Assembly (NCBI GenBank): GCA_965116555.1
Contig: OZ220698.1
Coordinates: 1,984,001 to 2,048,000, forward strand
Source: DAOUJH01 sp965116555
Lineage (GTDB): Bacteria; Chloroflexota; Dehalococcoidia; Lucifugimonadales; QGNO01
Length of the DNA stretch: 64,000 nucleotides
Reading direction: 5' to 3'
Both the position numbers and the translations under genes were made by a program. The notes beneath the pieces were generated by a model. The model did no database searches. It was given only the letters and a program-made list of their open reading frames with translations, and was not told the DNA's origin. Below, one piece after another: positions 1 to 9,814 of the stretch. Position 1 is the stretch's first letter; each line of letters begins with the position of its first letter.

Positions 1-68
1 ATAAGCACGGCGAGGAACAGCACGATAAGCAGGCCCAGGATGAGAAGTCTCTTCGGCAAACGGTCCAT
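1..68 (-). CDS. N-terminus of a membrane-anchored protein (truncated by window edge)
   Basis: Only the first 22 or so codons are visible. The ATG at 68-66 lies one base beyond the uvrB stop codon, so the gene is probably the next cistron in the same transcript. The residues read MDRLPKRLLILGLL and continue into a hydrophobic run, with a short basic start followed by a stretch of Leu, Ile and Val. This is typical of a signal anchor or first transmembrane helix. The rest lies outside the window, so no family can be named. Confidence 0.5.
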   Translation of the reverse strand, partial: MDRLPKRLLILGLLIVLFLAVL

Positions 69-69
69 T

Positions 70-2094
<2,025 letters not shown>

Positions 2095-2125
2095 GGTCAA
2101 GAGTAAAGCGTACGAGCCTCTTCAT

Positions 2126-2154
2126 TTGAAATTGAACGTGTCGTGGAAGATAAT
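2126..2154 (+). promoter_or_regulatory. Probable sigma70 promoter of the HEPN-STAND gene
   Basis: TTGAAA at 2126-2131, a 17-base spacer and GATAAT at 2149-2154 lie about 78 bases before the ATG at 2232. The spacing is ideal and both hexamers are close to consensus. The gene therefore seems to have its own promoter inside the divergent gap with uvrB. Confidence 0.5.
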
Positions 2155-2231
2155 GCAACTAGCAAGCAGACCAAGTTTATCATAGGCAGGTAAGGAAGCG
2201 GTAAGTAGCCTACCAGGGTTAGTGGTTAGCG

Positions 2232-4583
2232 ATGATAGTCTCCGTAAATACAGTTTGTTTTGAAGGCATCTGTCGAATATACAGAAATGCTGTAGTTAAA
2301 CGCATCCGCGATACACTAGCTACGAAGTATCCAGGCGACTGGGAAGCAAGAATTGCCGTACCGTTTAGCAAGGAATGGGAAGATATAAGGGATGCAGCAG
2401 AGCTTCGTCGAAGTACAGGAGAACTTGACGGGGAACTAAAGGATGATGCTGATCTCTTGGGAGTCAACCATTTCTACAATTTGTTTGAATTGTATTTCAA
2501 TGACTTGTTCCCAGAAACACAGGCTAAGTCTGAAGAAGACCGCAAGCAAACGAAGCAAGCAGTCTTAAGCTGGTCCAGAACAGTCAAGAATCTACGAGAC
2601 CCAGTTACCGGACATCCAGCAGATGAAGACGTGACGCCCGAAGATGCGTTCATGATGTTAGATTCAGCAAGAAGAATCCTAGAGTTGATCGACAGTGAAG
2701 CTGCCAAGTCTGTAGCAACCCTGAGGGACTCGGTGAATCAGCCTATAAGCCTAGGTAGCGAAGTAATAGAAAATCAAAGACAACTGGAGGCAAGCACTTT
2801 GCCTCCAAGAGAATCGGTAGCTCTAAATTTTGTTGGTAGACAAAAGGAGCTAGACGAGCTAAACCGGTGGCTACGGGATCCATATTCCCGCGTCTGGCTT
2901 TTGGCTGGAGATGGAGGCAAAGGGAAAACGGCATTAGCTTATGAATTTGCAATAGCCACTCTACAGATGCCACCGCCTGATCTTGAATTAGTTATCTGGT
3001 TGAGTGCCAAAGCAAGACGATTCGTAGAAGGACAATCAGTTGATGTTGAAAACCCCAATTTCGAAGACCTTAATTCGGCACTCGACTGGGTCCTTCGTGC
3101 CTATGGTGCCCCAGATTTCGAAGACAACGACCTGGGGAAAAAGGAGAAGGAATGCCGCCGTTATCTTTCCCTGCTACCTGCATTGCTCATCCTTGACGAT
3201 GTCAACTCTCTTGAGCGGAAAAATCTTGATTCTACGTTGTCATATTTTCTTTACAGAACGCCAACATCAAAATCAAAGATCTTGTTGACATCTCGTAGCG
3301 CCTTCACCGGCATGGAGCATACACAGGTTCAGGGATTTGACATGAAAAGCACTGACGGGAAGAAGTTCATAAATAGCCGTATAGAAATGTATGGCCTGGA
3401 ACCTAGCCTGTTCCCGGAATCTACACTGAACAATATCTTGCAGGTATGTGAGGGTAGCCCCCTGTTTATTCAAGATCTGCTCAGACTTTGCAAGATTGGC
3501 GAGATGCCAGACACAGCAATCGACAAATGGAAGAGAGAGGGAGGAGAATCAGCCCGTAGATACGCGCTGGAGCGAGAGTTCGAAATGCTCTCAGGCCCAG
3601 CGAAGAGGGTTCTTCTGAGCATTGCGCTCTACGAGGGATCGGTATCAAAGCCCGAGGTCCAAGTCGCTGCAGATATGTCTGAAAGCGATTGTGACAATGC
3701 CCTTCCAGAGCTACAGAGTCTGTTCCTGGTTCCTAAGCCACAATTGGTCGAGGGTGTGCCACGATTTGCACTAAACGTCAATACACGGCAACTAGTGTTG
3801 GATGTTCTAGGTAAGTCTGACCTTGCAGCAAGAATATTAAGAACGATCAAAGCAGTTACAGGCCAAGTGCAAGCAACTCATGCAATCCGTCATCATGTTA
3901 GCCAGTACATTCGGCAAGCGGTGAGCCAAGTCAAACTGGAAGAACACGCTAGTGCTGAAGAAACCCTTCAGAAAGCCCTAATATCTTTCCCTGAAAACTC
4001 TGACTTACACGGTATGCTTGGGTGGGTTTACAAGGCTTGGAAACCTAAACCACGGCGCACAGATGCACGTAATCAGTTTATTCGTGCATCTGAACTGAAA
4101 TCCTCAAAAGAGGACACCTACCGCCATTGGTGGGAAATGCAGAAGGAGCAGCTAGAATGGACTTCAGCAGCCGAGGCTGCCGAAAAAGGAATTGAGAACA
4201 TCCCTAAATCAGAAAGGCTTGCATTCATGGCAGGATTCGCTAGGAGTCAATTGGCAAAAGACTTGTACCAGCAAGCTCAATATAGCAGAGCAGAGCAAGA
4301 AGCCAAGAAGGCAGAGGCGCACCTGAAGAATGCCCTTCTGGATATGGAAGAACTTGGACAAGGCCAATACGCATTTCATAGCAGCGTGTACCGCTCCACT
4401 GTCATCAACTATGAATACCTAGTTCGAATTAGTGAGGCACAACAGGATGCTGATAGCAAACTCCGATATCTCGGGTTGCTTAAAAGCTTCCTAACCCGCT
4501 GGGTGAGTGAGCATCCTCACGATCCGTATGCATCCTCCGAGAAGCAACGTCTTGTATATAGGTTCCCTAGCCTAGACAGCTAG
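2232..4583 (+). CDS. HEPN - STAND NTPase - helical-repeat protein, candidate NLR-like defence protein
   Basis: This is a stand-alone gene of 783 residues, AT-richer than its neighbours. Residues 1-165 are helical. They carry NHFYNLFELYFNDLF near 79-93 and R122-DPVTG-H128, the R-x(4-6)-H signature of HEPN RNase domains, in a Swt1-like arrangement. A STAND/NB-ARC-type NTPase follows: Walker A GDGGKGKT at 226-233, Walker B LLILDD at 318-323, the TSR sensor at 353-355, and a GSPLF motif (like GLPL) near 408-412. Residues 560-783 are an alpha-helical array resembling TPR repeats, likely the sensor. The architecture matches bacterial NLR-like antiviral proteins, in which ligand binding by the repeats triggers oligomerisation and activates the N-terminal effector. 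A defence role and RNase activity are inferred. The base composition and the position between repair genes suggest acquisition by transfer. Confidence 0.75.
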   Translation: MIVSVNTVCFEGICRIYRNAVVKRIRDTLATKYPGDWEARIAVPFSKEWEDIRDAAELRRSTGELDGELKDDADLLGVNHFYNLFELYFNDLFPETQAKSEEDRKQTKQAVLSWSRTVKNLRDPVTGHPADEDVTPEDAFMMLDSARRILELIDSEAAKSVATLRDSVNQPISLGSEVIENQRQLEASTLPPRESVALNFVGRQKELDELNRWLRDPYSRVWLLAGDGGKGKTALAYEFAIATLQMPPPDLELVIWLSAKARRFVEGQSVDVENPNFEDLNSALDWVLRAYGAPDFEDNDLGKKEKECRRYLSLLPALLILDDVNSLERKNLDSTLSYFLYRTPTSKSKILLTSRSAFTGMEHTQVQGFDMKSTDGKKFINSRIEMYGLEPSLFPESTLNNILQVCEGSPLFIQDLLRLCKIGEMPDTAIDKWKREGGESARRYALEREFEMLSGPAKRVLLSIALYEGSVSKPEVQVAADMSESDCDNALPELQSLFLVPKPQLVEGVPRFALNVNTRQLVLDVLGKSDLAARILRTIKAVTGQVQATHAIRHHVSQYIRQAVSQVKLEEHASAEETLQKALISFPENSDLHGMLGWVYKAWKPKPRRTDARNQFIRASELKSSKEDTYRHWWEMQKEQLEWTSAAEAAEKGIENIPKSERLAFMAGFARSQLAKDLYQQAQYSRAEQEAKKAEAHLKNALLDMEELGQGQYAFHSSVYRSTVINYEYLVRISEAQQDADSKLRYLGLLKSFLTRWVSEHPHDPYASSEKQRLVYRFPSLDS

Positions 4584-4638
4584 ACCTTGGTGACTAAAGC
4601 ACTGCAACGCCCCCACCATAGAGTCGTTCTTGCGTACC

Positions 4639-5406
4639 CTACACCGGCGTTGCCACCCATATCATCTCGCTGCTGGTCTCATCGAAAGGTCTCCAATTGA
4701 AATCGCCGTATAGCTCCAGCACACGGTATCCCGCAGCCTCCAGCAGATGCATAGCCTCGAACCTGTACAGGTAACGCAGCTGATAGGCCACCTCCCACCT
4801 ATCCGTCCTCTCTCCCTCAACACCGAACTCTTCCAGGATGGTGCGGGCATTTATTATCTGACCGAACGGGTCGTGCTGGTTCTGCTCGCTGACCCTGAGC
4901 CGCCGCCCGGTTGCTCCATGTACGATCTCGCGCCTGAACACCGGCTCTGACGATTCCCTGATCAACCGCTCCTGGTCCGGCACGAAGAGGTCGATTATAA
5001 GACGTCCTTCCGAAGTAAGATGCCTCTTGATGTTCTGCAGAGCCTGCCTCTGGTCTGCCACCGACAATAGCAACTGAAACGACCTGAAGGGAACGATGAC
5101 GAGAGGGAACTGCTGCCCCAGTTTGAAGTCGCGCATATCGCCAAGCTGGAACTGCAGCGTTCCCTTATCCAGCCCCAGCTTGCGGGCCCTGGCCCGTGCT
5201 TTGCTGAGCATGGCGGGAGAGTTGTCCAAGCCGGTTATCGGAACGCCTGCTTGGGCCACGGGAATGGCCACGCGGCCTGTGCCGCATCCCAGTTCCAGAA
5301 CGGGTCCTCCGCACGACTTTGCCTCCCGCACCCAGAAAGGGATGTCTTCCTTCAACGTGTGCACCCGGTCGTACAGGTCAGCCCAGGCATCCCCGTAAAA
5401 AGACAA
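4639..5406 (-). CDS. Class I SAM-dependent methyltransferase (type 11/25)
   Basis: This 255-residue protein has a Rossmann methyltransferase fold. Motif I is VLELGCGTGRVAIPVA, motif II is GLDNSPAMLSKARA, an acidic GDMRDF follows, and the post-motif segment is GRLIIDLFVPD. The reading frame stays open further upstream through ruvA, but that extension has no family likeness. The start is better placed at TTG 5406, preceded by GGGAG and just after the ruvA stop. It is the last cistron of the yebC-ruvC-ruvA transcript. The substrate is unknown; the family includes small-molecule and tRNA/quinone-type methyltransferases. Confidence 0.75.
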   Translation of the reverse strand: MSFYGDAWADLYDRVHTLKEDIPFWVREAKSCGGPVLELGCGTGRVAIPVAQAGVPITGLDNSPAMLSKARARARKLGLDKGTLQFQLGDMRDFKLGQQFPLVIVPFRSFQLLLSVADQRQALQNIKRHLTSEGRLIIDLFVPDQERLIRESSEPVFRREIVHGATGRRLRVSEQNQHDPFGQIINARTILEEFGVEGERTDRWEVAYQLRYLYRFEAMHLLEAAGYRVLELYGDFNWRPFDETSSEMIWVATPV

Positions 5407-5408
5407 CT

Positions 5409-5987
5409 CTACTCCCTGACCAGCCGCTGCAACGCCTCGCGTACTTGCTCTTCCAAGGGGGCTTCCGTATCGCCAAGGGCTGATACCGCCTGCTGCACCT
5501 CGGCGGGGGAGTAGCCCAGCGCCTGCAGCGCGGCTATCACCTCTGCGTTGGGACCCATTGTGCCCACGGCGGCGGCCTCCCACTCCTTTTGCAGCTTGCT
5601 CTGCAAATCGATGACTATGCGGCCTGCCGTGCGCTTCCCTATACCCTTAACGCTGGAAAGCAGGTCTGCATTGCCGGACACTATCGCCACCGCTGCGTCG
5701 TCAGGATTCATGGCGTCAAGGATGTCCAGCGCCAGTCTAGGCCCCACGCCGCTCACCTCTTGGAGCAGATCGAACAGCCGCTTCCCTCCGGGTGTCGGGA
5801 AACCGTAAAGGATGGGGGCGTCGTTCCTGATGAGGAGCGTAGTATGGAGCTCTGCAGGAGCGCCTTCCCTCCCTATGGTTTCGGTAACGGAACCCGGCAC
5901 ATGCACCTGGACGCCTATGCCGCCCACCTGAATGACCACGTAACTATCGCCGATGGACTGGATGACCCCTTTGACTGAACTGATCAT
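5409..5987 (-). CDS. ruvA: Holliday junction branch migration subunit RuvA
   Basis: RuvA binds four-way junctions as a tetramer and loads the RuvB motor during recombination. The 192-residue length is normal. Domain I is an OB fold starting MISSVKGVIQSIGDSYVVI. The two helix-hairpin-helix elements are VSGVGPRLALDIL near 73-85 and VKGIGKRTAGRIV near 110-122. The C-terminal RuvB-contact domain has the ALQALGYSPAEVQQAV signature. The ATG lies 4 bases after the ruvC stop, so the two are co-transcribed and probably coupled. No ruvB is present in this window. Confidence 0.97.
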   Translation of the reverse strand: MISSVKGVIQSIGDSYVVIQVGGIGVQVHVPGSVTETIGREGAPAELHTTLLIRNDAPILYGFPTPGGKRLFDLLQEVSGVGPRLALDILDAMNPDDAAVAIVSGNADLLSSVKGIGKRTAGRIVIDLQSKLQKEWEAAAVGTMGPNAEVIAALQALGYSPAEVQQAVSALGDTEAPLEEQVREALQRLVRE

Positions 5988-5991
5988 GGGG

Positions 5992-6495
5992 CTACGTGCT
6001 CTCCCCGGCCATCAGCGCCGCCTCTCGACGGTTCTGCAGATGGCACAACGCCACGGCCAGTGCATCGCTGGCGTCTTCAGCCATTTCCGCAACGTCAATG
6101 TCAACCTGCATCCTTATGGCCTGTTGCACCTGCTCCTTGGTCGCGCCGCCGTGTCCGCTGACCGCCAGCTTAACCTGGAGCGGTGAGTACCTGGACACCG
6201 GGACGCTTCTGGCGGCGGCGGCCATCAGCGCCAGGCCCTGGGCCTGGCCGACCGCCATGGCGGTCCTCGCATTCACCGAGACAAACGGGTCTTCCACCGC
6301 CACCTCGTCAGGGGGGAAGCTCTCCATAAGTCCCACCAGTTCCGTATACAGGTGATGAAGCCGTTCTCCCAGAGGCAGGCCGCGCCTAGCGGTCAAGACC
6401 CCCCACTTCACGACCCAAGGACTGTCCCCGTCCTCTCTTACAAGGCCGTAACCTAAGAAAAGCGTTCCGGGGTCTATACCAAGGACTAGTGCGAT
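5992..6495 (-). CDS. ruvC: Holliday junction resolvase RuvC, apparently with an ATC start codon
   Basis: RuvC is the homodimeric endonuclease that resolves Holliday junctions. The expected first catalytic Asp is in VLGIDPG, encoded at 6472-6486. Glu lies in VAVEDPF, and the terminal Asp pair lies in ASDALAVAL. The frame has no ATG, GTG or TTG between the in-frame TGA that ends yebC (6519-6517) and that Asp. The first GTG (6411) would delete the Asp. An ATC at 6495, with AAGGA seven bases before it, gives 167 residues, the normal RuvC length, so I place the start there. The alternatives are TGA readthrough from yebC or a sequencing error. It is followed 4 bases later by ruvA. Confidence 0.85.
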   Translation of the reverse strand: MALVLGIDPGTLFLGYGLVREDGDSPWVVKWGVLTARRGLPLGERLHHLYTELVGLMESFPPDEVAVEDPFVSVNARTAMAVGQAQGLALMAAAARSVPVSRYSPLQVKLAVSGHGGATKEQVQQAIRMQVDIDVAEMAEDASDALAVALCHLQNRREAALMAGEST

Positions 6496-6516
6496 GGCTT
6501 CATCCTTAGCTGCAGT

Positions 6517-7269
6517 TCAGGAGGCGCCGTATACTTCCAGCACCTCTTCAGGGAAATCGGCGTTGGTGTATACGCGCTGGATATCATCAAGCTCTTCCAA
6601 CCTGTCCATGAGTCTGAGGGTCTGTTCCGCCTGCTTGCTCTCCAGGAGCAGTGTTGCCTTGGGCACCATCGACAGCTCGGCGCGGACTATCGACGCTCCG
6701 GCGTCTTCCAGGGCCTTCCTCACCGTCTCGAACGAGCCAGGGTCGGCGCGCACCTCCAGGACTCCCTCGTCTTCCTCGAAATCGTCGGCGCCGGCGTCTA
6801 TGGCCAGCAACGTCAGGTCTTCTGCACTGTCCTCCGAGGCTTCCATCACCACTACTCCCCTGGCATCAAAGTTCCAGGCCACGCAGCCCGGTTCGCCCAG
6901 GTTTCCTCCACCCTTGGCAAAAGCATTGCGCACCTCCGACACGGTGCGGTTGGCGTTGTCGGTGAGCGCCTCCAGCATGATGGCCGCGCCCCCTGGGCCG
7001 TACCCCTCGTAGACCGCCTCGTGCAAGGAGTCCTGCCCGCCCTCGCCGGAGCCGCGGCCAATGGCGCGGTCTATGTTGTCGTGGGGCATGTTGTTTTCTT
7101 TCGCCTTCTGCACGGCGAGGCGGAGACGCACGTTCATTTCAGGATCCGAACCCCCGTCGCGGGCGGCCACGGTGAGCTCGCGGGCCAGCTTGGTAAATAG
7201 CTGGCCGCGCTTGGCGTCATTTGCCGCCTTGGCGCGTTTGATAGTGGACCATTTTGAGTGACCGGACAT
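6517..7269 (-). CDS. yebC: YebC/PmpR family protein (TACO1-like)
   Basis: This 250-residue, three-domain YebC-family protein has the diagnostic N-terminus MSGHSKWSTIKRAKAANDAKRGQLFTK and the motifs NMPHDNIDRAI and YEGYGPGG. Members are known as transcription regulators and, more recently, as translation factors that relieve ribosome stalling (TACO1 relatives). It heads the yebC-ruvC-ruvA-methyltransferase transcript, a common bacterial order. Its TGA stop is in the same frame as the following ruvC coding sequence, only eight codons before the proposed ruvC start. Confidence 0.96.
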   Translation of the reverse strand: MSGHSKWSTIKRAKAANDAKRGQLFTKLARELTVAARDGGSDPEMNVRLRLAVQKAKENNMPHDNIDRAIGRGSGEGGQDSLHEAVYEGYGPGGAAIMLEALTDNANRTVSEVRNAFAKGGGNLGEPGCVAWNFDARGVVVMEASEDSAEDLTLLAIDAGADDFEEDEGVLEVRADPGSFETVRKALEDAGASIVRAELSMVPKATLLLESKQAEQTLRLMDRLEELDDIQRVYTNADFPEEVLEVYGAS

Positions 7270-7309
7270 AAGCCTTACCCCTGCACACTTGTAGGGATTG
7301 ATATTTCGG

Positions 7310-7339
7310 ATTCTACCATCAGCCCGAAATCTGGGTCAA
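7310..7339 (-). promoter_or_regulatory. Probable promoter of the yebC-ruvC-ruvA operon
   Basis: Read on the minus strand, TTGACC (7339-7334), an 18-base spacer and TAGAAT (7315-7310) sit about 40 bases before the yebC ATG at 7269. Both hexamers are near consensus. No clear LexA-type palindrome overlaps it. Confidence 0.5.
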
Positions 7340-7370
7340 AGAAGCGGTCACCCTATGCTATTCTCATTTA

Positions 7371-8012
7371 ATGAAACGGCAGAATGTGAAGCTCGTTGCT
7401 TTCGACTTGGACGGAACGCTCATTCGCGGCGATACAGTCCTCGAAGTGCTGGCCGCGAATCTTGGCAAGCTGGACAGGATGCGCGAATTGGAACGCACCA
7501 CTTCATGGGCTGACTTGGAGGCCATAGAACGAGCGCGCCAGGAAGTATCGGGGTGGTTTCAAGGCGTACCGATGGAAACGCTCCTATCCTATCTGCCGGC
7601 AGCCAGGGAAGCTCCAAGAGCGGCCGAGGGCATCGCTATGCTACGTGAAGCAGGGATCAAGACTGCCATCGTTTCCCTTACACGAGAATTCGCCGTCAAG
7701 TGGTTTTGCACTAGGTTTGGAATAGACTACGGTGTCGGTACAAAGCTCACCGAGAAGGGAGAGACCCTCCACTTCTGGCCGGATGACAAGCCCGTATGGC
7801 TGGCTAAACTGAGCCGCTCCCTAGGGTTTACCTTGAATCAGGTGGCGGCTGTTGGGGATTCCGGCGGAGACTTGGCAATGCTGAAAGCCGTTGGATTCCC
7901 CTATTTCGTTGGGGCACAACTCCCCTCAGAGATCTCCCATGCCGTCCATATGCCTGGTGCGGATATTGTTCTGCTGGCCGAACATATCCTCTCAAACAGC
8001 GTGTCAAACTGA
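7371..8012 (+). CDS. HAD-superfamily phosphatase, SerB-like
   Basis: This 213-residue HAD hydrolase has motif I DLDGTL at residues 12-17 (nucleophile D12, acid/base D14), motif II Ser/Thr in AIVSLT, and motif IV GDSGGDLAM. A helical cap between motifs I and II matches the C1-cap phosphoserine phosphatase group. Phosphoserine or another small phosphomonoester is the likely substrate, though the exact substrate cannot be read from sequence. It is monocistronic, and its 3' end overlaps the convergent recX by 9 bases. Confidence 0.75.
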   Translation: MKRQNVKLVAFDLDGTLIRGDTVLEVLAANLGKLDRMRELERTTSWADLEAIERARQEVSGWFQGVPMETLLSYLPAAREAPRAAEGIAMLREAGIKTAIVSLTREFAVKWFCTRFGIDYGVGTKLTEKGETLHFWPDDKPVWLAKLSRSLGFTLNQVAAVGDSGGDLAMLKAVGFPYFVGAQLPSEISHAVHMPGADIVLLAEHILSNSVSN

Positions 8013-8495
8013 CCTCTCCTCCCACAGCTTATCCACCGTGCGAATCACCAGTCCCGTCGCAAAGCCGCGCCTTCTCAGGTAGTTGCCCATCCGACGCCTG
8101 AATGTCCTCTTATCGACGCCCCGCAAGGCGCTCAGACGCCGTTTGCCCGCTTCGTATGCGCTTGCCTCATCGTCCATACCCGCGGTAACCGACTCGGCCA
8201 GCTCATTGGATACGCCCCTATGCCGCAGTTCACGGCGGATAAGGGTTGCGCTGCGTGGTCTATGGGCTTCGCGACTCTCCTTCCAGGACCTGGCGAAGGA
8301 CGCGTCGTCCAGGTAGCCCGACTCTTCCAGGCGGGACACCGCTTCTGCAACGACTTCCTCCGGGAACCGTTTGCCTAGGCGCTGGCGCATCTCCAGCCGG
8401 CTTCTCGACCGGTAGGATAGAAGACGTAGGCCGGAAAGGTACGCCCTTTCGGATTCAGACATACCGCTTTGCTCACGCCGGCTGTGCCGGGCCAT
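8004..8495 (-). CDS. recX: Regulatory protein RecX
   Basis: RecX binds along or caps RecA filaments and inhibits them. The protein shows the family's three-helix repeats: LRLLSYRSRSRLEMRQRL, then RLEESGYLDDASFARSWKESR, then LRHRGVSNELAESV, and a last repeat ending NYLRRRGFATGLVIRTVDKL. It lies 20 bases downstream of recA in the same direction, the classical arrangement. ATG 8495 has GGAG eight bases upstream; ATG 8462 (MSESERAYL) is a possible shorter start. The 3' end overlaps the convergent HAD phosphatase gene. Confidence 0.92.
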   Translation of the reverse strand: MARHSRREQSGMSESERAYLSGLRLLSYRSRSRLEMRQRLGKRFPEEVVAEAVSRLEESGYLDDASFARSWKESREAHRPRSATLIRRELRHRGVSNELAESVTAGMDDEASAYEAGKRRLSALRGVDKRTFRRRMGNYLRRRGFATGLVIRTVDKLWEERSV

Positions 8496-8514
8496 CACCT
8501 GCTCCGACGTACCG

Positions 8515-9570
8515 CTAAGACCTCTGCGGTCTGCCGTTTTGGGAGGCCGCTCCCACCGGAGCGGGCATCCTGGCCGCCGCTGCTATTTCAGCGGCAGTGC
8601 GGATATCGGCTTCGAGCCTCTGCAGCATATCGGTGTCTCTGGACAGGAACCCCTTGGCGTTCTCCCTTCCCTGGCCGAGACGGGTATCGCCGTAGGAGTA
8701 GAACGCGCCGTTCTTGCCCAATATGCCGTAGTCGACTCCCAGGTCCACCAGGTCACCCTCCAAGCTGATCCCGCGGTTGAACATGATATCGAACTCAGCC
8801 GAGCGGAACGGCGGCGCTACCTTGTTCTTCACAACCCTGGCCCGCACCCGGCTGCCTATTATGTCGCCGCCCTGCTTGATCGACTCGATGCGGCGCAGGT
8901 CGATGCGTACCGAGCTGTAGAACTTCAGAGCGCGCCCGCCGGGCGTGACTTCCGGGTTCCCGAACACCACGCCCACCTTTTCCCGGAGCTGATTGATGAA
9001 GATCACCGTCGTATTGGAGCGACCTATAGCCGCGGTGAGCTTGCGCAGAGCCTGCGACAGAAGGCGGGCCTGAAGACCGACGTGGGTATCGCCCATGTCC
9101 CCTTCCAGCTCGCTGCGAGGCACCAGCGCCGCCACGCTGTCCACCACTACCACGTCCACAGCGCCGCTGCGCACCAGGTACTCCACGATTTCGAGGGCTT
9201 GTTCAGCATCGTCCGGCTGCGACAGATAGAGCGCGTCTACGTCGACGCCGCAACGCGCCGCATAGCTCTTGTCCAGCGCGTGCTCGGCGTCTATGTAAGC
9301 GGCGGTGCCGCCCTGTCGCTGGGCCTGTGCCGCGATATGATATGCAAGCGTGGTCTTGCCCGACGACTCCGCGCCGAATATCTCGACGACGCGGCTCCTC
9401 GGCACGCCTCCCACTCCCAGCGCAATGTCCAGCGATAGCGACCCGGTGGGTATCGCCTTCACCGATGTATCAACCTCAGCTTCACCCAGGCGCATGATGG
9501 CGCCCTTGCCGAAGCTGCGCTGGATTTGACTTATCGCAAGTTCTAACGCCTTTTCTCGTTCCGCGGTCAT
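8515..9570 (-). CDS. recA: Recombinase RecA
   Basis: RecA forms ATP-dependent filaments on single-stranded DNA for strand exchange and SOS activation. The 351-residue protein has Walker A GAESSGKT near 66-73, the MAW region, Walker B VDVVVVDSVAAL, loop L1 (EGDMGDTHVGLQARLLSQALRK region), loop L2 and the KVGVVFGNPEVTPGGRALKFY segment. ATG 9570 is preceded by a strong GGAGGAGCT ribosome site. The frame is open ten codons further upstream, but without a better start. It has its own promoter about 125 bases upstream and is followed by recX. Confidence 0.98.
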   Translation of the reverse strand: MTAEREKALELAISQIQRSFGKGAIMRLGEAEVDTSVKAIPTGSLSLDIALGVGGVPRSRVVEIFGAESSGKTTLAYHIAAQAQRQGGTAAYIDAEHALDKSYAARCGVDVDALYLSQPDDAEQALEIVEYLVRSGAVDVVVVDSVAALVPRSELEGDMGDTHVGLQARLLSQALRKLTAAIGRSNTTVIFINQLREKVGVVFGNPEVTPGGRALKFYSSVRIDLRRIESIKQGGDIIGSRVRARVVKNKVAPPFRSAEFDIMFNRGISLEGDLVDLGVDYGILGKNGAFYSYGDTRLGQGRENAKGFLSRDTDMLQRLEADIRTAAEIAAAARMPAPVGAASQNGRPQRS

Positions 9571-9679
9571 AGCTCCTCCAATCTTGCGGCATGGTAGCAC
9601 GCTCTATTTCAGGCTACCAAGAGACTGCTCTACGTTCTGCAACAGGCTGTGAATCAACCTATGGGCTTCTCTGCCATTA

Positions 9680-9721
9680 GAACGTGCGTGCTATTAAACG
9701 ACAAAAGCGCGTCCCTGTCAA
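9680..9721 (-). promoter_or_regulatory. recA promoter with a LexA-box-like site
   Basis: On the minus strand, TTGACA (9721-9716), a 17-base spacer and TTTAAT (9698-9693) form a strong sigma70-type promoter. Just downstream, across the expected transcription start, is GCAC-GCAC-GTTC (9691-9680). This differs by one base from the Gram-positive-type LexA consensus GAAC-N4-GTTC. The position suits SOS repression, but the imperfect half-site leaves this tentative. Confidence 0.6.
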
Positions 9722-9814
9722 GTAGGGAGTTCGTCTAGTTAGGTGTTATACAGAAATCCGCGATTTGCACAAGTATTCACTTCGCTGGCAGGATCCGAGG
9801 GGTTAGAGGGGGCT

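Noticed and set aside
2132..2146. LexA-like box before uvrB (GAACGTGTCGTG)
   Set aside because: The second half-site does not match GTTC, and it lies in the spacer of the oppositely directed HEPN gene promoter.
4639..5583. Longer, 314-residue form of the methyltransferase starting inside ruvA
   Set aside because: The first 59 residues are Arg/Gly-rich shadow of ruvA. The TTG at 5406 with GGGAG just after the ruvA stop gives the conserved domain.
6517..6519. TGA between yebC and ruvC as a selenocysteine codon
   Set aside because: Neither family carries Sec or Cys at this point, and both proteins are complete on their own sides. Rare-start initiation is simpler.
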